Shown: positions 42,908-50,798 of the stretch, one piece after another
Position numbering within the stretch: the stretch's first letter is position 1
Layout of the letters: each line of letters opens with the position of its first letter
DNA from: Polycladidibacter hongkongensis
GTDB lineage: Bacteria; Pseudomonadota; Alphaproteobacteria; Rhizobiales; Stappiaceae
Direction: 5' to 3'
Length of the DNA stretch: 64,000 nucleotides
NCBI RefSeq assembly: GCF_001561995.1
Contig: NZ_LLWC01000022.1
Location: 434,001 to 498,000 of the forward strand
Program-made: the position numbers and the translations under genes
Notes under the pieces: model-generated
Told to the model about the DNA's origin: nothing
What the model saw: the letters and a program-made list of their open reading frames with translations, nothing else
The model's database searches: none

Positions 42908-44796
42908 TATTCGGCCTCCTCGATTGACAGATATTCGACAAGCAAGAAACCGGGGCCGCCTAAGCCGCCTAATCCACCACCGCCACCACCAAGACCGCCA
43001 GAACCAACAGAGCCACCACCAGCGGCGAGTTGTCCTCGACCACCAGAACCGTTACCTCCGGCTCCGGTGCCAGAGTGAAACGTTTTCGGATAAAACACGC
43101 GATTTTCCAAGATGTTATTGCTTGGCCCGCCGTTTGACCCGAAAGAGCCACCACCACCGTGTGGCGTATAGCCCGCCCCCGCCACACCTCCGCCGCCACT
43201 ATCTACGTAGTGACTCGGAGAAGATCCCGTATCAATCAAGCCCCCGCTATACCCGTCATTTGTACCGTTCTGTTCGTAATTAAAGCCACCGCAGGACCCA
43301 CCACCCGACCTGCAAAATCCAGACATGGTGGTTGTTATGCTACCACCTAAGCCACCATGTAAATTCAGATCGCCGCCAGTTGCGTGACCCTTGCCGCTTT
43401 GTCGTGTTGGTATTATCTGTACGTATGAATTGGCCTTAGTACCCCCAACCCCGCCCTGCGCAACCAAATTTACCCTGTGGTTGGTTAGGGTACTGTTGTT
43501 CCCAGCTACACCATTGCCATTTCTGTTCCCTCCGCCGGTTCCTAAGGTCAAATCAAAACTCATATCTTTAGTCAGCGGAACATCAAGCAGGACAGCGGTA
43601 CCACCTGCCTGCCCGCCCGTCGTACGACGATAAGATCCCCCGCCCCCGCCACCACCGCCGCCGCCAACCAGCGAAATTCGTGCGCGACCATTGTGTTTTG
43701 GCGACCATGGCCCGCTTTCTGTGATGAGTTCTGTCACGTCATCAAGTGGGCGTAGGCCAAATTCAAGCCATTTGGCATAGTCAGCGCCAAGCTTTTTCTC
43801 AACCTCCGTCTTATCCGCCTTTGTCTCTAGCGCTGTTTGTACATCTGCCTCTACCTGCTGGAGAGCGGAAGTGGTAGTGGCAGCGTCGGCTTTAGAGGCC
43901 AGTTCATCTTGCACGCCTTGCGCCAGCTTTTCACGGGTCACCGCACCATCAGCTAGGCCGACTTGTGCATCAGCTGCAGCCTTAACCGCTGCTGTCTTTG
44001 CCTCTTCTGCCAATTGCGCGGCGGCGGCGGCGGCCGCCCTTGCGTCCTCAGCAGCAGCTGCATGACCGGCAGCACTCGGGATATGAGCTGCCAAGGCGGC
44101 AACCGCCTGCACATCTCCGATTTCAGCGGCCACCGTCTCCACTTGCGCCGCCACAGCTCCAACCGCGCTTACGTCCTCAGCAACCCCGGCAACGATCTGC
44201 AACGGATCGGCGAGCCCGCCCACCTGCTGTATTTCATCTATGTGCTGAGCCAGCAGTGTAACCCCCTCAGCCGCTTCCGCAACAGGCCCTAGCTCATCGG
44301 CCACGCCCGCTACAACGCCTAAATGAGGCTGCAATTCGCTGACTGCAGCGGAAGCTAAATCTCGCGCTTCACGGGCAGCGTCTCTTGCACTGACGGCGTC
44401 TGCAGCGACGGTCGCAAAATCGATCAGAACACCCCACTTGTTCGCAGCAAGATCATCCTCAAAACTGACGGATAGATGTCGTTGCGCGCAGATATAAATG
44501 CCATCACCCTGATATACCGTGTCTGGGGGTGTAAAGGTTTTGCCCACTTCCCAAGCCTGAGGCGGCTCGAACCCCAAAGAGAGAGCGTATTTAAGCTGGT
44601 CGCGCCCAACAGATTGATTTTGCAGGCTTCCATCAGCACGCACCACCCCTTTAACGAAGCTGAGCAGATCATCATGTGCCCGCTGGACCTCGAACAAACT
44701 AGCATCCATCTGAGATCCGGGGAATGTTTCATCGCCAGTCTCCTGCGCAAACTGGGTGAACCTGTATGGCAGTTTCACACTTTTCGGGTAGGTCAT
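42907..44796 (-). CDS. Tail fibre with glycine-rich receptor-binding end
   Basis: 629 residues. The N-terminal 130 residues (VRADGSLQNQSVGRDQLKYAL) are the adaptor, and residues about 140-330 an Ala/Glu-rich coiled-coil shaft. From about 365 a Gly-rich region carries polyglycine runs, like the polyglycine-helix sandwich tips of some phage adhesins. It ends LLVEYLSIEEAE. Variable Gly-rich loops probably set host range. Confidence 0.75.
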   Translation of the reverse strand: MTYPKSVKLPYRFTQFAQETGDETFPGSQMDASLFEVQRAHDDLLSFVKGVVRADGSLQNQSVGRDQLKYALSLGFEPPQAWEVGKTFTPPDTVYQGDGIYICAQRHLSVSFEDDLAANKWGVLIDFATVAADAVSARDAAREARDLASAAVSELQPHLGVVAGVADELGPVAEAAEGVTLLAQHIDEIQQVGGLADPLQIVAGVAEDVSAVGAVAAQVETVAAEIGDVQAVAALAAHIPSAAGHAAAAEDARAAAAAAAQLAEEAKTAAVKAAADAQVGLADGAVTREKLAQGVQDELASKADAATTTSALQQVEADVQTALETKADKTEVEKKLGADYAKWLEFGLRPLDDVTELITESGPWSPKHNGRARISLVGGGGGGGGGGSYRRTTGGQAGGTAVLLDVPLTKDMSFDLTLGTGGGNRNGNGVAGNNSTLTNHRVNLVAQGGVGGTKANSYVQIIPTRQSGKGHATGGDLNLHGGLGGSITTTMSGFCRSGGGSCGGFNYEQNGTNDGYSGGLIDTGSSPSHYVDSGGGGVAGAGYTPHGGGGSFGSNGGPSNNILENRVFYPKTFHSGTGAGGNGSGGRGQLAAGGGSVGSGGLGGGGGGLGGLGGPGFLLVEYLSIEEAE

Positions 44797-44841
44797 CGCG
44801 AACTCCGGCTCAAGTCAGACATTTCAGACGCACCATACAAT

Positions 44842-44874
44842 AAAAAAAGCCCCAGAGAAACTAATCTCTGAGGC
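44842..44874 (-). terminator. Rho-independent terminator between terS operon and late operon
   Basis: On the minus strand: a GC-rich stem (GCCTCAGAGA pairing with TCTCTGGGGC, one mismatch) and a loop of about 5-6 bases, followed by TTTTTTT. It separates the small genes downstream of terS from the tail fibre start at 44796. A TATTGTATGG sequence and GGAG ribosome site follow before that start. Confidence 0.75.
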
Positions 44875-44962
44875 AAGTTGTAAGGGAGAACGAAGTTGAG
44901 AATACACGACAACAAGACAAAAACAAGATACATTTCATACAAAATTGCTGCACGTATTCAGC

Positions 44963-45196
44963 TTAACAGCTCCCCTCCATGACGCCATAAGCGCCGGAGA
45001 TACGTCCGATATGCGCGTGGACATTCTCCGCATACTCCTTCGGACTAGCAGATCCCGCACACTCCAAATAAACTTGGATAGCAATAGGTAAGGCGTGGTC
45101 TGCGCACCTCCAAGCATGGCTGAGGGCGGTTTCAGCGGCTAGCAGAGCGTGCTCGTCTAGCCCCGTCAGCCGCTCGCGCTTGGGCGGCCTACCCAT
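44963..45196 (-). CDS. Small hypothetical phage protein
   Basis: 77 residues beginning MGRPPKRERLTGLDEHALL, with a basic start and a helical remainder. Overlaps the stop of its upstream gene by 8 bases. No recognised family. Last gene before the terminator. Confidence 0.5.
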   Translation of the reverse strand: MGRPPKRERLTGLDEHALLAAETALSHAWRCADHALPIAIQVYLECAGSASPKEYAENVHAHIGRISGAYGVMEGSC

Positions 45197-45494
45197 CTCG
45201 GCTTACCTCTAACGCCTTACGCATAGCCCGTGAGATTTTGCGGGCTGCCGTAACTGCGTGATGGTTCTGCATAATTGGATCGAGTTTAATCAACAAATCC
45301 GCCATGTGATCCAAGAGCGCAGGCGCGTCTTTGGCAGCGTTTCCGTTATTGAGTAGGGATTCCAGCTCCCTCTCCCTATCGCTCTTGCGGATTTGTAACT
45401 GCTCTACCGCATCCGCCGCTTCATACAAAACACCCTTTAGAGGCTGCGAGTACCTGCGCGCATGCTCTTTAAGACTTTGAGTTAATTTCTCCAT
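45189..45494 (-). CDS. Hypothetical phage protein, helical
   Basis: 101 residues, strongly charged, with a likely coiled coil (AADAVEQLQIRKSDREREL) in the middle. Unrecognised. Member of the small-gene operon downstream of terS. Confidence 0.55.
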   Translation of the reverse strand: MEKLTQSLKEHARRYSQPLKGVLYEAADAVEQLQIRKSDRERELESLLNNGNAAKDAPALLDHMADLLIKLDPIMQNHHAVTAARKISRAMRKALEVSRDG

Positions 45495-45503
45495 TATCGC
45501 ACA

Positions 45504-46061
45504 CTACCCCGTAGCCAACGGAACGTTCGCGAAACTCTCCTGGCGTTGATCGCCCCGGAACGTTCGCAGGTCCTCGAAAAGCTCTTTGTGAGTCTCCTGA
45601 CTGATAATTAGCAAAGGCTGCCCGCTGTCGCCTAAGACCCCGGCTTGCGCGGGGACTAGTCGCAGATGCAGCCGATGTGCAGCAGCTAAAAGAGCCTCAC
45701 GCCATTGCTTTTCGAAAGCTTCATCAGCCGCATCAAGTCCTTTGTCTGGGGTACACGGTTGCGCTTCCGAAGGTACCACTCCGCCAGAGCGGAAATGAAG
45801 CATCATCGCCAAGTTCGCTATATCTATGTAATTCTCGGCGTTACCCTTGCCGATGAGGCTCCTCAGCTGCACCTCGAGCGATGCCTCTGTAACCTGCACG
45901 GCGTCTCTCCACCCCCGACGCCCCTTAAGAATACTCGTTGCTAGCTTTTGCTTCATCCCTTCCGCGAATGCATCAACGCACTGCCGGTCTCGCGTTATTT
46001 CTTCACTTAGGCTCACTGTTGCAGCGCGACGCTTTACGGCGGTATATTGGAAATTAGGCAT
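45504..46061 (-). CDS. Hypothetical phage protein
   Basis: 185 residues from the ATG at 46061, with GGAG six bases upstream; the ATG at 46073 is less well placed. Mixed alpha/beta content, with FEKQWREALLAAAHRLHLRLVP and LLIISQETHKELF. No recognised family. Overlaps the upstream stop by 8 bases. Confidence 0.55.
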   Translation of the reverse strand: MPNFQYTAVKRRAATVSLSEEITRDRQCVDAFAEGMKQKLATSILKGRRGWRDAVQVTEASLEVQLRSLIGKGNAENYIDIANLAMMLHFRSGGVVPSEAQPCTPDKGLDAADEAFEKQWREALLAAAHRLHLRLVPAQAGVLGDSGQPLLIISQETHKELFEDLRTFRGDQRQESFANVPLATG

Positions 46062-46296
46062 TATTAGCTCCATTCTTTAAATCTGCAATTATTGCGTCAA
46101 CGAGCTCACCCCGCGTCGCATACTTATCGATAAACCCTGCGCGCCTCCATTTCTTGACAATCTCTACAGCGTCTTGGCGGCTGGAATACGCCGCGCACTC
46201 ACGCCCCGCGAGGGAGCGCTCTATGTCTCGCAACGTAGCGGAGAAGTCAGATACCGCTTTCTCGAAGTCGGCTCGTATGTTTTCGCTATCAGGCAT
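46054..46296 (-). CDS. Small hypothetical phage protein
   Basis: 80 residues from the second of two adjacent ATG codons (46299/46296), with GGAG upstream. Charged, helical; no recognised motif. Confidence 0.5.
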   Translation of the reverse strand: MPDSENIRADFEKAVSDFSATLRDIERSLAGRECAAYSSRQDAVEIVKKWRRAGFIDKYATRGELVDAIIADLKNGANNA

Positions 46297-46313
46297 CATC
46301 CACTCCGACTAGG

Positions 46314-46646
46314 TTAGTGCAGCGTAGCTTTCTGCAGCTGCATGACTTCCTTATCTAACGCAGCTGCCGTGTCATCCATTTCGCGCTCGAGGAAATCCAA
46401 GAACAACCCTTTATGCGCCGTGACAAAATCAGCAACAGCCTGCTGCAGCCCAGGTCCTGCGACATCAGAAGTACATCCTTTTTGGTGTATCAGCCGCCCT
46501 CCTTTGAAAACCAAATCCACGCCTGAGCTGCGCACACTCCGGTAGGCCGCCCGCCGCGACAGAAACAAAGATCGGCGGTGAGACAGAACTCGCGTCCCCG
46601 CCAGTATGGCATTTAACTTGGAAACGCCTGTATCATATTTAGACAT
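46314..46646 (-). CDS. Hypothetical basic phage protein
   Basis: 110 residues from the ATG at 46646, with AGGGGG upstream (an earlier in-frame ATG at 46679 has none). Arg/Ser-rich first half (LSHRRSLFLSRRAAYRSVR), acidic helical second half. Unrecognised. Confidence 0.5.
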   Translation of the reverse strand: MSKYDTGVSKLNAILAGTRVLSHRRSLFLSRRAAYRSVRSSGVDLVFKGGRLIHQKGCTSDVAGPGLQQAVADFVTAHKGLFLDFLEREMDDTAAALDKEVMQLQKATLH

Positions 46647-46679
46647 AAAAAACCCCCTATTGCGTACGACATCAGACAT

Positions 46680-46954
46680 ACATCATACTTCACGCAAGTC
46701 AAGCTCTTTTATCCCGCTAGAGAGCGGCCGCTCCGCGTGACGACAAAATGTAGGGCGACTTTATGGGGGTGCGATTTTTGGTCTGCGTGTCTAGCGCCCG
46801 TTTCCGACGCCGCGCCGGACCATACCCAGGGGGTGGGGCGGTGGCGCACCTGCCCCCGGCCCAGACCGCACCACCGCCCCCTTGTAATATTATTACAGGC
46901 CGGATGCGCGTATATCTGGTATTTATTCGAGGATCGCGCCCACCTTTTGCGCAA
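46680..46954. other. Structured GC-rich gap beside terS (candidate packaging site)
   Basis: 275 bases without a credible gene. Holds the inverted pair GGGGCGGTGG (46835-46844) and CCACCGCCCC (46871-46880) and, immediately after, the 15-base palindrome TGTAATATTATTACA (46883-46897). Located just downstream of the small terminase gene, a common place for cos or pac sites. Function is inferred. Confidence 0.4.
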
Positions 46955-47419
46955 TCAGTCGAAAATAGTAGGCTGTTTGGGGGTTACATCCGTCAATTCG
47001 CGTTCCTGCTGCAGCCGCTGGGCCTCGAGGCGGGCGATTTGCGCATCTATCTGGGAGAGGCTCAACGCGTCAGGGCTCCTGTTGGCGTCGTCCCGCCCGT
47101 CGGCGGTGAGCATGTGCGCCTGTTTTAGGACTATGTCAGCCGCGCGAATTTTGTCCTGGTTCCGCGCCCCGTCGTCTCGCATAATACTCAGTAGCACTTG
47201 ATGCGCGACATTTTGGGCCCCCTCGCTCCCCGCTAACCAAACCAGCTGCGCCCGCTGGACCTGTTCAATGATTTGCGCCCTATTCTCTAGCCGAGCTGCC
47301 ATCGCTGAGGGGTTTTTGTAGCCCGCAGCCCGCGCCGCCTCGATGGGGTTCCCTAGTTCGGCCCGTTTACCAATATATTTATATTCCATGGCTGTTAAAT
47401 CGCGTGGTTTGCGTGGCAT
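46955..47419 (-). CDS. terS: Terminase small subunit
   Basis: 154 residues from the ATG at 47419 with GGGAG upstream; the longer frame to 47674 covers a promoter region. MPRKPRDLTAMEYKYIGKRA followed by NPIEAARAAGYKNPSAMAARL is a typical small terminase helix-turn-helix, then a helical oligomerisation region. The end is QPTIFD, the only late protein with the shared C-terminal tail. It recognises the packaging start on phage DNA. Confidence 0.75.
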   Translation of the reverse strand: MPRKPRDLTAMEYKYIGKRAELGNPIEAARAAGYKNPSAMAARLENRAQIIEQVQRAQLVWLAGSEGAQNVAHQVLLSIMRDDGARNQDKIRAADIVLKQAHMLTADGRDDANRSPDALSLSQIDAQIARLEAQRLQQERELTDVTPKQPTIFD

Positions 47420-47498
47420 GTCTCTACTCCCAGATCTGTATGCTGACGCTAGCATCCTCAATAGATTACCCACAGTCAACAAATATCTGATTTGACGG

Positions 47499-47531
47499 TT
47501 GACACTGCCCATACACACCCGACAATATGTC
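47499..47531 (+). promoter_or_regulatory. Rightward promoter/operator before the 41-residue gene
   Basis: TTGACA at 47499-47504 (-35 like), 18-base spacer and CAATAT at 47523-47528 (-10 like). The symmetric element GACAATATGTC at 47521-47531 covers the -10 and is identical to the one at 11770-11780 in the lysogeny switch. Confidence 0.5.
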
Positions 47532-47534
47532 GCC

Positions 47535-47660
47535 ATGATCCACACCACACTAATCTGCGCCCTCGTCCTGCTGGGCGTGCTCGGCCTAGTCTGTCTACTA
47601 TCGGCGGATCTATTAGAGCGGGCGCTACGCAAACTATTAGGCGGAGCATCTGACAACTGA
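47535..47660 (+). CDS. 41-residue single-pass membrane peptide
   Basis: ATG at 47535, TGA ending 47660. The first 22 residues are a hydrophobic Leu/Val-rich helix, followed by a basic amphipathic tail (ERALRKLLGGASDN). First rightward gene after the divergent point with terS. Possibly a lysogeny-expressed exclusion or membrane factor; no homologue recognised. Confidence 0.5.
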   Translation: MIHTTLICALVLLGVLGLVCLLSADLLERALRKLLGGASDN

Positions 47661-48041
47661 GCGGCTGCGAACACGGTCGCGCGGGTGAGCGTCAGCGAAC
47701 ACGCACGCGCGATCGTTTTTGCTACGCCCCCGCGCCTCCTCTCTTATAGTGCCCGTTTTTCTAGAGGAGCGCTCAAGCGCGCCCTACATAGTACCGTAGG
47801 TACAGTATCACTTGCGCAGTCACAACGCACGGTCACAACTCCCCCATATTGTAGGCGACTAAACGTGCGGGCGGGCGCTTGCGCATGTTGCTCAACCTCC
47901 TAGCCCCGCCTGAGCGCCACCCTGGTTTCAGTTAACTACATTTTGTCTGTTTTGTATGTTGACATGTCCGACATAATGTCATACATGTAACCTATCAGAG
48001 ATTGAGGGCGCCCAGTCCGTCAACATATAGGAGAGCTGACA
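47661..48041. other. Gap with divergent structures and a strong promoter-like region
   Basis: About 380 bases without a convincing gene. The left part is GC-rich with small palindromes (AGTACCGTAGGTAC near 47790). The right part carries TTGACA (47959-47964), the palindrome GACATGTC (47961-47968) and GACATAATGTC (47970-47980), then ATACAT (-10 like, 47981). This is a likely repressor-controlled rightward promoter. Confidence 0.5.
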
Positions 48042-48152
48042 ATGAGGACCATTACGCGCATCTACCGCCGTTATTTCGGGCGCGCGCCTACGCTGCACCG
48101 CACTCCCCGCCCCGCGGTATTGCCCGCACGCTGGCAACGGCCGGGGGTCTGA
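48042..48152 (+). CDS. 36-residue very basic peptide
   Basis: ATG at 48042 after a strong AGGAGAG ribosome site, stop TGA ending 48152, one base before the next start at 48154. Ten arginines in 36 residues, with Pro in the C-terminal half. Function unknown; the RBS is the main evidence. Confidence 0.45.
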   Translation: MRTITRIYRRYFGRAPTLHRTPRPAVLPARWQRPGV

Positions 48153-48153
48153 C

Positions 48154-48384
48154 ATGTGCGATGTATGGCAATGGGAGCCCCACCCTGACAGCCCCGAGAA
48201 ATATCTGATGTTTGACGGGTCCAAATCGACCATCGTTCGCGTGCAACCGTTACTCGAGGGTTATCTGTGGCAGGCGGGGAAAAAATACGGATTTGCCGAG
48301 GATTTAGAGGAAGCGCAGGCTTGCGCCGAGGGGGTGCACCACCAACTCAATCTCGAACCCTCCGAGCGTTGGCTCTCAATTTAA
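48154..48384 (+). CDS. Hypothetical 76-residue protein
   Basis: Begins MCDVWQWEPHPDSPEKYLMF, with an acidic helical segment (GFAEDLEEAQACAEGVHHQL). Unrecognised. It immediately follows the 36-residue peptide. Confidence 0.55.
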   Translation: MCDVWQWEPHPDSPEKYLMFDGSKSTIVRVQPLLEGYLWQAGKKYGFAEDLEEAQACAEGVHHQLNLEPSERWLSI

Positions 48385-48398
48385 CTATAATGTATGAT
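48369..48398 (+). promoter_or_regulatory. Promoter-like element before the DUF3560 gene
   Basis: TTGGCT at 48369-48374 and TATGAT at 48393-48398 (within TGTATGATTT) are separated by 18 bases, just before the GTAAGGAG ribosome site of the gene at 48416. One instance of the recurring TGTATGAT motif with an acceptable -35. Confidence 0.5.
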
Positions 48399-48415
48399 TT
48401 GTAAGGAGACACACA

Positions 48416-49828
48416 ATGACAAACACCCACGCTCAAACTATTGTCACCATCGAAAAAATTGAGGGCATGCAAGCCACCTATAGCCCCGAAGATAACAAGT
48501 TGCGGCTTTACGCACCTTACCGGCTGGATGAAGACCTTTACAAAGTCGTTCGGGCATACGGTTTTATCTATGCACCAAAGCAAGAGCTGTTTGTTGCCCC
48601 CGCATGGACCCCGCAACGTGAAGACCTTTGCTTTGCATTGGCTGGCGAAGTCGAGCCGGAAGAAACCACACTTGCAGAACGCGCCGAAGCCAAAGCGGAG
48701 CGGCTGGAAGCGGCAGCACAAAAGAAAATGGGGCTGGCACAAAGCTACATCAACACAGCCGATGAACTCTCTCGCGCCTTTGAAATGGGGCAACCTATCC
48801 TCGTAGGGCACCACTCAGAGCGCCGCGCCCGTCGCACACAAGAGCGCATGGATGCAAACATGCGCAAGGGTCTAGCAGCAGAGAAAGGCGCGGCTCATTG
48901 TCTGTCTCTTGCATCAGGAGCCGAGGCGCACGCCAATTATAAGAATAAGCCGGCTGTTCGCGCACGCCGTATTAAAACACTGCTAACAGAATTGCGCGAC
49001 TTGCAGCGCGGCCTTAACCACGCTCAAAAGGCTTTGAAATGCTGGAATAAAGCTGAAAGCGACGAACAAATAAAAGCGCTTGTTAATGCCGGTTATATAT
49101 CGAGCGGCTCCCTCACTCTTTTTGAGGACTACCAAGCCCTGATAAAAAACGAGCTGACCCCGCAGGAGGTGAAGGAGCGCAACCTTAAGGCTTGGGGCAA
49201 TGTGTTTAAAGGCCGTAACCGTCGCCGCTGTATCGAGCATGTGCTAAACCGCTTGGCTTACGAACGCGAATTGCTAGGCCCTGTCACACGCTTTAAAGGC
49301 GAGTTGAGCGCGGCTGTTTTGCAAACCTTCGCCCGGACCCACGGGGCCGACAAGCCGAAGGCAAAAGCACTGGATGATGGTAGAATTGAACTTTCAAGCC
49401 GTGTGGATTTACCCGCCCATATGTGCGCAGGGCTTGAGCTGAAAAGCCTCACCCTATCAGTGGAAGGGTGGCGCAACCTTATGCAAGATATGGGCTACGA
49501 AGTGCCAGCCAAGGCACCGGCAAAAGCGCCAATCCTGAACTTTCAGGCTGAGACACTTTCAAGCCCGAACCAGTACCACAGGGGCGAGGTGATTACTTAC
49601 GACCAAGTTACCATGACCAAGGCCGAATATGCCGCGATACACAAGGATTATCGCGGCGTTAGGCTCTCAACATGTGGTCAGTTCCGCTTTAAGGTTTGCT
49701 ATTATCGCAAGAGCGGCGAGCCTTTTTCCTCCCGTGAGTTGGTGGCTGTTTTCCTGAGTGACAGCAAAGCGCACCCAGCCCCAGAAAGTGAGGCGATCGA
49801 CCGGCACCTAAAGGCGAAAGCAGCCTGA
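48416..49828 (+). CDS. DUF3560 domain protein
   Basis: 470 residues; strong GTAAGGAG ribosome site. The N-terminal TYSPEDNKLRLYAPYRLDEDLYKVVRAYGF and LFVAPAWTPQREDLC segments and the following long basic coiled-coil (AERAEAKAERLEAAAQKKMG) match DUF3560, known from plasmids and integrative elements and of unknown role. Codon choice looks more like the host genes than like neighbouring phage genes, suggesting a separate acquisition together with the next gene. Confidence 0.8.
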   Translation: MTNTHAQTIVTIEKIEGMQATYSPEDNKLRLYAPYRLDEDLYKVVRAYGFIYAPKQELFVAPAWTPQREDLCFALAGEVEPEETTLAERAEAKAERLEAAAQKKMGLAQSYINTADELSRAFEMGQPILVGHHSERRARRTQERMDANMRKGLAAEKGAAHCLSLASGAEAHANYKNKPAVRARRIKTLLTELRDLQRGLNHAQKALKCWNKAESDEQIKALVNAGYISSGSLTLFEDYQALIKNELTPQEVKERNLKAWGNVFKGRNRRRCIEHVLNRLAYERELLGPVTRFKGELSAAVLQTFARTHGADKPKAKALDDGRIELSSRVDLPAHMCAGLELKSLTLSVEGWRNLMQDMGYEVPAKAPAKAPILNFQAETLSSPNQYHRGEVITYDQVTMTKAEYAAIHKDYRGVRLSTCGQFRFKVCYYRKSGEPFSSRELVAVFLSDSKAHPAPESEAIDRHLKAKAA

Positions 49829-49835
49829 CAAGCAG

Positions 49836-49858
49836 CGCCGCGCCAATTGGGCGCGGCG
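49836..49858. repeat. GC-rich hairpin between DUF3560 and methyltransferase genes
   Basis: A 9-bp stem (CGCCGCGCC 49836-49844 / GGCGCGGCG 49850-49858) with a 5-base loop; no T run follows, so termination is uncertain. Confidence 0.4.
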
Positions 49859-49886
49859 GGCCTCCCTCAAAAGTAAAGGTGCTATC

Positions 49887-50477
49887 GTGAAAAAGTCCGT
49901 TTATAGCCGCCCCAATAAGCCCATGTTTATTGAACGCAAAAAGCGCAACTTAGCGACACTGGCAAAGCCGGAAATCCGGCAACCGCTTACCGTTGATCGG
50001 GCCAGCGAATGCCATATAACACCGGCACCGGTTGCCGCTCGCATGGCGAGCTATTTAGGCCCGCTGAAAAGCGGCAAAATCCTGGAGCCAAGCGCAGGCA
50101 CCGGCGCATTGTTACAAGCCCTCCTAGACGTTGGAACAGAGCCGCAGGCAATAACCGCCATTGAGCGGCACAACAAACTTGCCTCAGCGCTCAGCTTTGA
50201 GGGGGTGACAGTGCGCAACTGTTGCTTTCTGGAATATGCGGCAGACACGGGGGAAAGGTTTGAAAAAATCATTATGAACCCGCCCTTTTCCAAGGTGCGC
50301 CAGCACATGAAAGCCGCGCTGGCACTGCTAGACAAAAAAGAAGGTGCGGCACTGGTTGCCTTGGTTCCTATCACTTTTCAGCACGAAGACGCGCAAACAC
50401 TGGAAGAGCTGGACGAGAACACATTTGCCACAGCCAAGGTGCGAACCAAGATCATTCTCATTGAAGCGATGAATTGA
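49887..50477 (+). CDS. DNA methyltransferase-like protein (NPPF)
   Basis: 196 residues from a GTG at 49887. SAM motif ILEPSAGTGALL (EPSAGTG 67-73) and catalytic NPPF (131-134) of the N6-adenine class, with the ECHITPAPVAARM lead segment of plasmid-borne methyltransferases. Such genes commonly follow DUF3560 genes, supporting a functional pair. Lacks a target-recognition domain. Confidence 0.75.
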   Translation: MKKSVYSRPNKPMFIERKKRNLATLAKPEIRQPLTVDRASECHITPAPVAARMASYLGPLKSGKILEPSAGTGALLQALLDVGTEPQAITAIERHNKLASALSFEGVTVRNCCFLEYAADTGERFEKIIMNPPFSKVRQHMKAALALLDKKEGAALVALVPITFQHEDAQTLEELDENTFATAKVRTKIILIEAMN

Positions 50478-50544
50478 TAAAAAATATTAGCTATTAAGCA
50501 CATTCACACCCCCTTATGATTGGGCCAACTTGGAGGGCGTGAAT

Positions 50545-50787
50545 GTGCATTGGCTAATATTATTGTTGTTTTTACTATTCGTGCTGGCGCTGAGCTTCAC
50601 TCTAACAGCGACAAACAAGCGGGCACGAGCCGCAGGATGCTACATCTTGAGCGCGTTCCTGTTGGCTAGCGCTGTCGGCTGCGCGTGGTTCGTAAATACG
50701 CAGGGCAAACCTGCAGGCGCTCATTTTTGGACAGCGTTGTTAGCTGCTACAGCTTATAAAACGTTTGTTCGCGCCCGCAAAACCTAA
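50545..50787 (+). CDS. Small membrane protein, two/three helices
   Basis: 80 residues from a GTG at 50545 with GGAGGG upstream. Very hydrophobic helix 2-21 (WLILLLFLLFVLALSF), a short polar loop with NKRARA, then helices about 28-47 and 55-70. No family recognised; a superinfection-exclusion role is possible but only a guess. Confidence 0.55.
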   Translation: MHWLILLLFLLFVLALSFTLTATNKRARAAGCYILSAFLLASAVGCAWFVNTQGKPAGAHFWTALLAATAYKTFVRARKT

Positions 50788-50798
50788 AAGGGGCTATT

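Noticed and set aside
42907-44796. Possible diversity-generating retroelement acting on the tail fibre
   Set aside because: No reverse transcriptase gene and no template repeat were found, although the phage resembles DGR-bearing podoviruses.
46737-47201. Plus-strand frames of 121-154 codons across the terS region
   Set aside because: Low-complexity, antisense to terS and spanning the structured gap; no ribosome site.
47420-47674. Long N-terminal extension of the small terminase (start at 47674)
   Set aside because: The extension overlaps a promoter-like region and the 41-residue gene and looks non-coding; the ATG at 47419 has a ribosome site and starts the family domain.
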